From a bacterium (lineage in GTDB: Bacteria; Actinomycetota; Acidimicrobiia; Acidimicrobiales; CATQHL01), in the NCBI GenBank assembly GCA_026713745.1, contig JAPONU010000190.1, positions 1-5,774 of the forward strand: 5,774 nucleotides of DNA, written 5' to 3'. The translations under genes were made by a program, and so were the position numbers. Of this stretch, positions 1 to 5,019 are shown piece after piece. The notes beneath the pieces are model-generated. The model had not been told where the DNA came from, searched no databases, and saw only the letters and a program-made list of their open reading frames with translations. How positions within the stretch are numbered: position 1 is the first letter of the stretch; the number at the start of each line of letters is the position of its first letter.

Positions 1-201
1 CTGGCGCTGTCCCAACAGCCGGTCCACGATCACGTCCTGGCTCAGATCCTCCAATTCCTCCGGGCCCCACGCCGACGCCCGCGCATAGATCGATGGCGGG
101 TAGCGCCGCGCCTGCAACGAACACGCCCGGCGAACCTCGCTGAGAATGTCCGGGCCGATCACCTGCGCCTCGAACTCGCGCCGCAACTCCGCGAGGCTCA
201 T
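1..201 (-). CDS. Sigma-70 region 2-like protein, N-terminal part (runs off the left edge)
   Basis: The frame is open from an ATG at 201 to the window edge and gives 67 residues with high G/C at third positions. An N-terminal helical part (MSLAELRREFEAQVIGPDIL) is followed by a basic stretch ending in residues ARRYPPSIYARA. Then comes EELEDLSQDVIVDRLL at about residues 47-62. This last stretch resembles the conserved core of sigma-70 region 2, where a DLxQDVF-like helix contacts core RNA polymerase. The family call rests on that motif alone, because regions 3 and 4 would lie outside the window. The start is supported by a GGAGAAG ribosome site six bases upstream and by ATGA overlap with the stop of the preceding gene, which implies translational coupling. 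It could instead be another helical DNA-binding protein. Confidence 0.6.
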   Translation of the reverse strand, partial: MSLAELRREFEAQVIGPDILSEVRRACSLQARRYPPSIYARASAWGPEELEDLSQDVIVDRLLGQRQ

Positions 202-620
202 CGACTTCTCCGAGTCCTTCCACGAGGAGCCTTCCGGGCAGCGCTCATCACGAACTCGATCACCGCCTCATCGGGCTCGAGACACGACCTGCGATCGGCA
301 GAAAACTCCCTCCGGAGCACGGGGCGTATCTCTTGAGCCAGCACCCAGCCCGGCTGATCGATCCTGCACCCCTCCGAGTCGCAATGGCCGTCGTGGGGGC
401 CTTGATGCCTCCCACCGTAGGCGGGCTGCGTCGTGCGCAACGCAGCGGGCACCACAACGCCCCAAGCGCCACTACCCCCGACGATCCAGCGGTGCTGCTT
501 GCCGCCTCGGGCGTGCCTGTCCACCCTCTCCGCTGTCTGGGGTAGGCAGAACCACTCCCCGGGGTAAGGGCCGGGCAACATCGCCGACGCGACCTCGTCA
601 GGATGCGCCGGCACGGCCAT
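198..620 (-). CDS. Hypothetical protein, 140 residues, coupled to the sigma-like gene
   Basis: I do not recognise this protein. The case for a real gene is its codon usage, with mostly G or C third positions over the first 110 codons, and its stop codon, which overlaps the ATG of the downstream sigma-like gene as ATGA. The first half is rich in Gly, Pro and Trp (residues PGEWF and WIVGGSGAWGVVVPA). The middle has DSEGC near residue 80. The last third is more helical and acidic (LEPDEAVIEFVMSAARK), and the protein ends in a basic tail of Arg and Ser. No signal peptide or clear membrane segment is seen. Codon usage weakens in the last ten codons. The ATG at 620 is the first start after an in-frame stop around 657, with a weak GGTGG upstream. 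It may be a partner of the sigma-like protein, which is inference from the overlap only. Confidence 0.5.
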   Translation of the reverse strand: MAVPAHPDEVASAMLPGPYPGEWFCLPQTAERVDRHARGGKQHRWIVGGSGAWGVVVPAALRTTQPAYGGRHQGPHDGHCDSEGCRIDQPGWVLAQEIRPVLRREFSADRRSCLEPDEAVIEFVMSAARKAPRGRTRRSR

Positions 621-828
621 GGGATGAGGCCCACCAGGGTCCGTTTCCTGACAACCTCACTAGCTCCCGCCCAAGCACACACGATACAAGGACCCTTAGA
701 CGCCAACCTGTAAACCTGGGCCTCACCGAGGGCTACCCAAGTGATTGCCGTCGACGACGAGGAACGGCACCGGCGAGGACATGGCGCGGCGCATCGCGTC
801 GGGTCACGGCATCGGCTCGCCACGGCGC
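621..828. other. Degenerate intergenic stretch, no gene recognised
   Basis: All frames here either stop early or read as Arg/Pro/Ser-rich sequence typical of non-coding high-GC DNA. A minus-strand stretch at 723-782 reads as a 19-residue peptide (MSSPVPFLVVDGNHLGSPR) that looks protein-like but has no ribosome site and no recognisable match. Together with the mntA remnant to its right, it is most simply eroded former coding DNA. A TATCGT -10-like box on the minus strand at 681-686 could serve the 140-residue gene, but no -35 stands at normal spacing. Confidence 0.4.
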
Positions 829-924
829 CGAGCCAACCGACGCAATCGCGGTGGCCTTGTTGGCAGCCGCGGTCGCATCGATGGACTCCCGGTGCTCGCC
901 TCGAACGAGTTCACGTCGAGTCAT
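733..924 (-). pseudogene. Remnant of an mntA-type nucleotidyltransferase antitoxin gene
   Basis: From the ATG at 924 the first 32 residues align without gaps to the intact MntA at 4700-5002. Shared features are the paired Arg at positions 3-4, the EHRE stretch, the AANKATAIA block and VGS. Similarity stops right after the Gly-Ser of the catalytic GSX10DXD motif, around base 829. From there the frame reads Arg-rich noise to a stop at 733. A frame change of about four bases would restore a GSVA reading, but no DXD follows in any frame. The fold's metal-binding acidic residues and the whole second half are therefore missing, and no hepT partner follows downstream. At DNA level, 842-861 is identical to 4920-4939. 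It is a dead paralogue of the nearby module. Confidence 0.75.
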
Positions 925-941
925 GGTCCCGGCGTACCCTG

Positions 942-989
942 CTTACCCGCCGGATAATCGGCCCAGACCGTCCCGGCAGGCGGGGTAAG
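942..989. repeat. Imperfect inverted repeat upstream of hipBA
   Basis: CTTACCCGCC at 942-951 pairs with GGCGGGGTAAG at 979-989, ten base pairs with one bulged G, around a loop of 27 bases. No T-run follows on either side, so it is not a convincing terminator. It could be a regulatory site, the edge of an inserted segment, or chance in GC-rich DNA. Confidence 0.4.
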
Positions 990-998
990 ACCTATTGT

Positions 999-1049
999 CT
1001 GCTAATTAACTGCTAACAACGATATCTCACTGCTCGTATACTGGCAGTA
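999..1049 (+). promoter_or_regulatory. hipBA promoter with putative HipB operators, probably leaderless
   Basis: An AT-rich island stands out from the GC-rich surroundings. TATACT at 1037-1042 is a good -10 box and lies seven bases before the hipB ATG, so transcription should start at or next to that A, giving a leaderless mRNA. No good -35 is seen. CTGCTAA occurs at 999-1005 and 1010-1016, eleven bases (one helical turn) apart. CTGCT recurs at 1030-1034. ACTGC at 1029-1033 and GCAGT at 1044-1048 form an inverted repeat that encloses the -10 box. These are plausible HipB binding sites for autorepression. The box and repeats are seen directly; their role is inferred. Confidence 0.6.
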
Positions 1050-1375
1050 TGCGCCGTCATCGTGAGTTCTCGCCGGCCACCCGCGAAGCCTTGACACTGT
1101 TCGCCGACAGGGTGCGGGTCAGTCGCCGCGAGCGGCGGTTGCGAGCCGCCGAAGTGGCCGAGCGAGTGGGTGTGTCGCTCACGACGATCCGCAAAGTGGA
1201 ACGCGGCGATCCGACCGTCGCTCTCGGGACCGCCTTCGAGGTTGCCACCATTGTCGGAGTGCCGCTGTTCGGCGACGATCAGCAGCGGCGCGGCCTAGAG
1301 GCGGAATACCTCAGGGCCCGGCTGGCCGTGCTACCCGACGCCGTCCGCCACCCGGAGGTGGACGATGATTTCTGA
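1049..1375 (+). CDS. hipB: HipB-like XRE-family antitoxin and autorepressor
   Basis: The product has 108 residues. A Cro/C1-type helix-turn-helix spans about residues 15-72, with AAEVAERVGVSLTTIRKVERG (roughly 33-53) forming the two DNA-binding helices and turn. The acidic C-terminal end (PEVDDDF) is where antitoxin tails often lie. In the family, HipB dimers bind operators at their own promoter and hold the HipA kinase in an inactive complex. The assignment to HipB rather than a generic XRE regulator rests on the next gene, which encodes HipA and overlaps this one by 11 bases. The ATG at 1049 has no ribosome site upstream and sits seven bases past a TATACT box, consistent with leaderless translation. 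Confidence 0.88.
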   Translation: MRRHREFSPATREALTLFADRVRVSRRERRLRAAEVAERVGVSLTTIRKVERGDPTVALGTAFEVATIVGVPLFGDDQQRRGLEAEYLRARLAVLPDAVRHPEVDDDF

Positions 1376-2702
1376 GGTCCGCCTTCGTCCGGCGCAGGCG
1401 TTCGTCTGGATCTGGTTGCCTGGTGCCGCCGACCCGGTCGTCGCCGCACGCCTCACAGACCGGGTGCCCCGGATGAGTTTCGTCTACGGCCAAAGCTACC
1501 TGGCGCGTCACGACGCCATCGCCCTCAGCCTCCCCGATCTGGCGCTGCAGAGCGGTGAGGTGCTGACCCGCGACGACGTGCCGGGCTGCATCGCCGACGC
1601 CGGTCCCGACTCGTGGGGCAGGCGTGTCATCGAACGTCGCCTGAGGCTCGAAAGTGGCGGGCTCAGCACCCTCGGATACCTGCTCGAATCCGGCTCCAAC
1701 CGGATCGGAGGGATCGACCTACAGCACGACCCCGACACGTATGTCCCCCGCCACGGCGACGAAGCGACCATCGAGGACCTGGCCGAAGCCGCGCGGCGCG
1801 TCGAGGAAGGCCTGCCGCTCGGGGAGGTTCTCCGGCGGGCACTGCTGCAGAGCACCTCGGCGGGCGGCGCCAGGCCGAAGGCCCTGATCGCGGGCGGGCG
1901 TCTCGGGTTCCTCGCCAAGTTCCCCTCCGTCCTCGACAGTGACCCGACCATCCAAGGCGAGTACGTCGCGATGCACCTGGCCCGGCAGGCGGGCATCGAC
2001 GCCGCGGGCGTCTCGCTCCAACGGGTCGCCGGCAAGCAGGTCCTACTTGTCGAGCGGTTCGACCGCACGCCCGACGGCGGTCGGCGGCTGGTCGTCTCCG
2101 CCAGGACTCTGCTGCAGAACCGCGCCGCCGATGAGCCGGCGCGGACGGGCTACGAGAGCTACCCCCTGCTGGCCGAAGAAATCCGGACCCGCTTCGCCGA
2201 ACCGACCACGACCATGCGGGAACTGTTCACCCGCATCACCTTCAACATCCTCTGCGGCAACACCGACGACCACGCCAAGAACCACGCCGCGTTCTGGAAC
2301 GGGCAAACCCTCACGTTGACGCCCGCCTTCGATGTTTGCCCCCAACGCGGCTTCGCCGTCGGCGCCGAACAGGCAATGGCTTTCGGCGCCAACGGCGACA
2401 GGGCCAGCCAAGTCGCTCGATGCATCGACCACGCCCACACCTACAGGCTCGCCGGCGAGGAGGCGGCCGCCCTCGTCGACCACCAGATCGACACCATCCG
2501 CTCCAGCTGGCACACCGCCTGCGACCGTGCCGAACTGACCCGAACGCAACGCAGCGCCCTATGGGGCAGACGGTTCCTCAACCCGTACACGCTGATCGGT
2601 CACGCCCCCAGGCCGCACCTCGCCGCCCAGCCGCCGGCCGACCCCCTCAGCCGCGCCCAACCGGCGGCCGACGACCCGGCAACAGAACTCGGACACACCT
2701 AG
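1365..2702 (+). CDS. hipA: HipA-family serine/threonine kinase toxin
   Basis: The product has 445 residues, close to the 440 of E. coli HipA. That enzyme phosphorylates glutamyl-tRNA synthetase and so halts translation; the target here is unknown. The N-terminal subdomain carries FVYGQSYLARHDAIALS (residues 39-55). The Gly-rich loop GGARPKAL is at 167-174, and in E. coli this region holds the autophosphorylated serine. K185 in AKF is the likely ATP lysine. ERFDR is at 230-234. The catalytic loop NTDDHAKN spans 299-306, with D301 and N306 matching E. coli D309 and N314. AFDVCP at 321-326 supplies the metal-binding Asp (D323). All key residues are present, so it looks active. The last 30 residues are a Pro/Ala-rich tail. 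A GGAGG site at 1354-1358, six bases before the ATG and inside hipB, fixes the start and couples the two genes. Confidence 0.93.
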   Translation: MISEVRLRPAQAFVWIWLPGAADPVVAARLTDRVPRMSFVYGQSYLARHDAIALSLPDLALQSGEVLTRDDVPGCIADAGPDSWGRRVIERRLRLESGGLSTLGYLLESGSNRIGGIDLQHDPDTYVPRHGDEATIEDLAEAARRVEEGLPLGEVLRRALLQSTSAGGARPKALIAGGRLGFLAKFPSVLDSDPTIQGEYVAMHLARQAGIDAAGVSLQRVAGKQVLLVERFDRTPDGGRRLVVSARTLLQNRAADEPARTGYESYPLLAEEIRTRFAEPTTTMRELFTRITFNILCGNTDDHAKNHAAFWNGQTLTLTPAFDVCPQRGFAVGAEQAMAFGANGDRASQVARCIDHAHTYRLAGEEAAALVDHQIDTIRSSWHTACDRAELTRTQRSALWGRRFLNPYTLIGHAPRPHLAAQPPADPLSRAQPAADDPATELGHT

Positions 2703-2709
2703 GTGCGAG

Positions 2710-2955
2710 TCAGCGCTCGCGCCGGCCGGCCGAGGAAGAGAGGGCCGCCGACGGATCCGCCAGATCGGCCTTGATCTGCTCGACTAGCTCAGGATGACGC
2801 AAGAGGGCCGCTTCATGGGCCGACATGACGACCGCCGGCGTAAGGACGAGGGTTCCATCAGCTTCCTCGTGTACGAAGTAGCGCTCGTGTTCGGGCTTCC
2901 CGAGGCGCCCCAACGTGATGCGTCGCCGTGAATCGAGTTCTACGAGGTGCTCCAT
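2710..2955 (-). CDS. Small orphan antitoxin-like protein (81 residues)
   Basis: The product is short and acidic. It begins with a beta-rich segment, VELDSRRRITLGRLG (residues 5-19), passes through RYFVHEEADGTLVLTPAVVMS (25-45) and ends in helices (EAALLRHPELVEQIKADL). This layout, a swapped-hairpin-like front with an E..DGT.VLTPAVV core followed by a helical tail, recalls short actinobacterial antitoxins related to AbrB/MazE. That is family resemblance only. No toxin partner adjoins it: hipA converges on it with a 7-base gap, and the other neighbour is a divergent Uma2 gene. The ATG at 2955 is preferred over upstream starts because AAGGGA precedes it by about seven bases and the upstream reading is Arg/Pro-rich noise. 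It may act in trans or be a leftover of a lost module. Confidence 0.72.
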   Translation of the reverse strand: MEHLVELDSRRRITLGRLGKPEHERYFVHEEADGTLVLTPAVVMSAHEAALLRHPELVEQIKADLADPSAALSSSAGRRER

Positions 2956-3002
2956 GATTCGTTCCCTTGGGCGATGCGGAGGCGGGGCTCCCCGGCCTTT
3001 CC

Positions 3003-3031
3003 ATCGTAGGGGACCTGCGACTGAATTTCGA
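3003..3031 (-). promoter_or_regulatory. Candidate promoter of the antitoxin-like gene
   Basis: On the minus strand TCGAAA (3031-3026) stands 17 bases before TACGAT (3008-3003), which fits the TANNNT form of actinobacterial -10 boxes. Transcription would start near 2996 and leave a leader of about 40 bases carrying the ribosome site at 2962-2968. Four of six positions match TTGACA. It is placed by eye. Confidence 0.4.
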
Positions 3032-3099
3032 GGGTCGCCGCCGGCACCGAGCGCCTGGAAGTGCCGATGTCGTGATCGAGGGCGCGAACGCGGGCCGGT

Positions 3100-3114
3100 G
3101 ATAATGTCGGCGCG
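3100..3114 (+). promoter_or_regulatory. Candidate -10 box of the first Uma2 gene, near-leaderless
   Basis: GATAAT at 3100-3105 (or TAATGT at 3102-3107 with an extended TG) lies 8-10 bases before the GTG at 3115. Transcription would begin within a few bases of that codon, with no room for a ribosome site. No convincing -35 is present. The ATG at 3104 within the box opens only a four-codon frame. Confidence 0.4.
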
Positions 3115-3858
3115 GTGATCGGCCGCACGCGCCCGGACTCGGGGGTTTTCGCTACTCCCGACGAGGAGTTCTACTATCCGGAGGGCGAGCAATTGCCGGT
3201 GGACGGACGGCACTGGCACGCGTGCATCGACGTGGTGCTACCGCTGCGAGCCTGGCTGCGCGGCAGGCCCGGCGGTTCCCGGACCTGGGTCGGCACCGCC
3301 CTGCCCATCCTCTACAACCGAAGCGGCGACTGTTGGGAGGTGACCCCCGACGTGGCGGTTTGCTTCGACGTGGACGGTGCCGAGCAGGAACGGCGCGGTT
3401 ACTACAGGGTCTGGGAGACCGGCGTTGCGCCGGCGTGGGTGCTGGAGGTCGCCTCTCGGCACCCCCACTACTACGACCAAATGAAGTACTACTCCGGCTC
3501 CCCTATCACGATGTACGACCACCCCAACATAATGTCCGACCCCGAGGTCTTCGCCGCCCTCGGCGTCGCCGAGTTCTGGCGCACCGACCCCACCGGAGAG
3601 AACATCCTCACGACGCCGCTGCAGGGCTACCGCCTAGCCGACGGGCGGTGGCATCCCATCACGATCACCGAGGACTCCGACAGGCTGCTCGGCCACAGCG
3701 ACGTGCTCGGACTCGACCTGTGCTGGCAGGACGGCGACCTGCGCCTGTACGACCCCGCCGCCAGCAAATGGCTGCTCGCCTACGACGACCTCCTCGCCAC
3801 CCACACCGCTGCCGAGGCCCGCGCCACCGCCGCTGGTCGACATAAGGAACACGCGTAG
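3115..3858 (+). CDS. Uma2 family (DUF820) PD-(D/E)XK-like protein, C-terminal coil cut off
   Basis: The product has 247 residues. Uma2 proteins have a restriction-endonuclease-like fold, are often present in many copies per genome, and their cellular role is unsettled. Visible family signatures are the N-terminal FYYPEGEQLPVDG, TPDVAVCFDV (residues 77-86, with the fold's Asp at D79), WVLEVASR (108-115, Glu E111), then D121 and K124, GVAEFWRTDP (150-159), LGLDLCWQDGDLRLYDP (198-213) and the start of a helical tail at THTAAEARATAA. An unusual stretch of about 17 extra residues lies between EVAS and ALGV. Family members usually continue as an Ala/Glu/Arg-rich coiled coil, but here the frame ends seven residues later, where a copied piece of another Uma2 gene begins at 3839. 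The missing coil is found at 4031-4170. Start GTG 3115 is chosen because no other start fits and a -10 box sits just upstream. Confidence 0.85.
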   Translation: MIGRTRPDSGVFATPDEEFYYPEGEQLPVDGRHWHACIDVVLPLRAWLRGRPGGSRTWVGTALPILYNRSGDCWEVTPDVAVCFDVDGAEQERRGYYRVWETGVAPAWVLEVASRHPHYYDQMKYYSGSPITMYDHPNIMSDPEVFAALGVAEFWRTDPTGENILTTPLQGYRLADGRWHPITITEDSDRLLGHSDVLGLDLCWQDGDLRLYDPAASKWLLAYDDLLATHTAAEARATAAGRHKEHA

Positions 3859-3861
3859 CAT
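3856..3861 (+). promoter_or_regulatory. Copied -10 box without its -35 partner
   Basis: TAGCAT occupies the place of TAGAAT in copy 2 (5403-5408) and still fits TANNNT. The -35 position (3833-3838) reads CTGGTC instead of TTGCCA because the copied block starts after it. The first three bases of the box are also the stop codon of the Uma2 gene at 3115. Promoter activity is probably weak or lost. Confidence 0.45.
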
Positions 3862-3887
3862 GGTCTGATAGTCAGCGACAGGATGTG

Positions 3888-4031
3888 ATGTGCGTGACAG
3901 ACACCCTCACCCACAACCGCGTCGACATCGACGACCTCGACGCTCTGTACCCCGCGGGCGAACCGCTGCCTGAATCCGAACCCCACGAACTCGTCCGCAG
4001 CGACGCCGCGGCCGTGCTACGGCAACACTTC
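3888..4031 (+). pseudogene. N-terminal fragment of a second Uma2 gene
   Basis: From ATG 3888 (AGGA four bases upstream; GTG 3885 and GTG 3894 are alternatives) about 48 codons match the start of the Uma2 gene at 5435. Shared residues include DIDDLDALYPAGEPLPES and the later VL.QHF. Similarity ends at His-Phe near 4031. The rest of the nuclease-like domain is absent: no PDV, EVAS or GV.E(F/Y)W motifs follow. The frame then drifts through Gly/Arg/Pro-rich sequence antisense or out of phase to other genes and stops only at 4529, so any product would be a short Uma2 head on a nonsense tail. Read as a copied fragment, not a functional gene. Confidence 0.8.
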
Positions 4032-4170
4032 GCACCAAGCCGCCGAGAAAGCGCGGCGGGAAGCCGAGGCCGAGGCGGCGGCGCAGGCAGCAGAGAACGC
4101 CCGGCTACGAGAACTGCTGCGCAACCACGGCTCGCCCGAGGCCAACCCAACCCCGGACCCACCCGAGTAG
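4031..4170 (+). pseudogene. Detached Uma2 C-terminal coiled-coil tail
   Basis: In the phase of codons at 4033 the DNA reads HQAAEKARREAEAEAAAQ, then AAENARLRELLRNHG, ending in a Pro-rich tail and a TAG at 4168-4170. This Ala/Glu/Arg coiled coil with a terminal LRELL is typical of Uma2 C-termini. It has no start codon of its own. Its phase matches that of the Uma2 gene at 3115, and if 3839-4030 is removed the two join in frame (ATAAG-PHQAAEKA). It is therefore most likely the severed tail of that gene. The alternative is that it belongs to the 3888 fragment after an internal deletion with frameshift. Confidence 0.75.
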
Positions 4171-4292
4171 CGACGAGCAACACCCACCCGCCGCCGGCCG
4201 GGCCGATCGGCGTCTATCCGCACTCGTGCATGCGGTCGTCGCCTCCGCCATGCGGTTTGCCGCCGAGTCGAACAAGGCTCACTGTCTCGCGG

Positions 4293-4325
4293 CATCTGGT
4301 GCCAGCGGCACCCGGGTGCCAGATG
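4293..4325. repeat. Nested palindromes between the Uma2 tail and hepT
   Basis: GGCACCCGGGTGCC at 4307-4320 is a perfect 14-base palindrome. It overlaps a second inverted repeat, CATCTGG (4293-4299) with CCAGATG (4319-4325). The two pairings exclude each other. They lie about 45-78 bases past the hepT stop and after the Uma2 tail, where transcripts from both sides would end. No T-run follows in either direction, so a classic intrinsic terminator is not shown. The surrounding 4171-4370 holds no gene I can support. Confidence 0.45.
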
Positions 4326-4370
4326 TCGAGGCCGTGCGGATCGGCGTGGACGCCGGCGGGGAGGTTTCGC

Positions 4371-4703
4371 CTAGCCGTCCAGCGCTGCGACGAACTCAGG
4401 CACCGAGGTTGTGATGGCATCCCACACCAACTCGGGATCCACGTCGTCGTACTGATGCACGAGGAAGTTGCGCATACCGCGGGCACCGACAACGGCCAGT
4501 GCGGGGTGCGCGGCCACGAACCCGTCTGAGAGATTCCGGCCGGCTTCGCCGATGATGATGAGCAACCGCTCGGCAGCGAGCCGCCGCTCGTGGCTCGCGT
4601 CGAAGACCGAGCGGCCCTCTGCAGCGAATTCGCCCAGCAGGTCGGCCGCCTCGAGGATGTGCTGGACGCGGTCGGCGTCGCTCTGCGGCCGGCGGGTGCT
4701 CAA
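4371..4703 (-). CDS. hepT: HepT-like HEPN ribonuclease toxin (DUF86)
   Basis: The product has 110 residues and is all-helical by composition. The HEPN active-site motif RX4HXY is intact: R78-N-F-L-V-H83-Q-Y85, followed by DDVD. Upstream helices carry AAERLLIIIGEAGRNLSD (residues 43-60), a family hallmark. Known HepT toxins are RNases blocked by MntA-catalysed AMPylation of the motif tyrosine. Here that residue would be Y85. The gene lies directly after mntA, with its TTG start overlapping the mntA stop as TTGA, so the two are translationally coupled. There is no better start: an in-frame ATG is not available nearby. Length is typical of short DUF86 proteins. Confidence 0.9.
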   Translation of the reverse strand: MSTRRPQSDADRVQHILEAADLLGEFAAEGRSVFDASHERRLAAERLLIIIGEAGRNLSDGFVAAHPALAVVGARGMRNFLVHQYDDVDPELVWDAITTSVPEFVAALDG

Positions 4704-5002
4704 AGCGGGATTGCTTCGGCGAGCATCGCCCGGTGCCCCTCGCGTTTGGCGGGCTTGAGGCCGCCGACCGAGATCACGTCCACCTCTGCTGACAGCAGTT
4801 CCTCAAGAGCGACCTGGAGGGCACCGAGGTCGAACAACGAGGCGCCCTTCGCGAAGGTGGCCAGGAAGTCGTAGTCGCTGTCGGGAGTGTCTTCGCCGCG
4901 TGCCACCGACCCCACCAGGGCAATCGCGGTGGCCTTGTTCGCGGCCGCCGCGGCGACGATGGCTTCACGGTGCTCATCGAGGATCTCATCGCGGCGGCTC
5001 AC
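4700..5002 (-). CDS. mntA: MntA-like minimal nucleotidyltransferase antitoxin
   Basis: The product has 100 residues. The nucleotidyltransferase motif GSX10DXD is complete: G31-S32, then D43-Y-D45, and the third acidic residue is probably D75 in AEVDVIS. GSVARGE (31-37) and FDLGALQVALEELL (57-70) are typical of the MNT family. MntA transfers AMP from ATP to the active-site tyrosine of HepT and thereby silences it. GTG 5002 is chosen as start because the homologous remnant at 924 begins with ATG at the same alignment position; a GAGG lies only two bases upstream, which is close. In-frame TTG and GTG codons further up remain possible. The long open frame extending to 5731 is antisense to other genes. 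It sits 17 bases after a 75-codon gene and couples to hepT. Confidence 0.9.
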   Translation of the reverse strand: MSRRDEILDEHREAIVAAAAANKATAIALVGSVARGEDTPDSDYDFLATFAKGASLFDLGALQVALEELLSAEVDVISVGGLKPAKREGHRAMLAEAIPL

Positions 5003-5019
5003 GACCTCATGGTACCGAC

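Larger units (their letters stand above)
3839..4031 (+). repeat. Direct repeat, copy 1: promoter spacer and 5' end of a Uma2 gene
   Basis: This segment aligns without gaps to 5386-5578 (constant offset 1547). By eye the identity is about 85% over the first 140 bases and lower afterwards. A fully conserved 22-base core surrounds the ribosome site and start codon (3876-3897). Similarity begins abruptly at GACATA, just downstream of where copy 2 has its -35 box, and ends at CACTTC (4026-4031). The left boundary falls inside the tail of the first Uma2 gene and supplies its stop codon. Confidence 0.85.

Noticed and set aside
260..823. 187-codon minus-strand open frame
   Set aside because: It overlaps the 140-codon gene in another frame, is Arg/Ser/Cys-rich and has poor third-position bias. 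Its front may contain frameshifted mntA debris but nothing recognisable.
146..988. 280-codon plus-strand open frame
   Set aside because: The product is Arg/Pro/Ser-rich with no domain. It is antisense to two supported minus-strand genes and the mntA remnant, and stays open only because of high G+C.
1508..2549. Several long minus-strand open frames inside hipA
   Set aside because: They are antisense to the intact HipA kinase, which has every catalytic motif, and have no plausible domain.
2703..2740. GCCGGCCGGC palindrome between hipA and the convergent gene as a shared terminator
   Set aside because: It lies in the 3' coding part of the small gene, is low-complexity GC and has no T-run; too weak to call.
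2956..3219. N-terminal extension of the antitoxin-like gene to a start at 3219
   Set aside because: The extension is Arg/Pro-rich, runs over the divergent promoter region and the start of Uma2, and a ribosome site marks the start at 2955.
4229..4256. CATGCGGT repeated 20 bases apart as a possible array
   Set aside because: Only two copies with no conserved spacing beyond that; insufficient for a CRISPR or iteron array.
3885..4529. 214-residue protein from the Uma2 fragment reading on to 4529
   Set aside because: Past residue ~48 the frame leaves Uma2, runs out of phase over the coiled-coil tail and antisense to hepT; composition there is that of a shadow frame.
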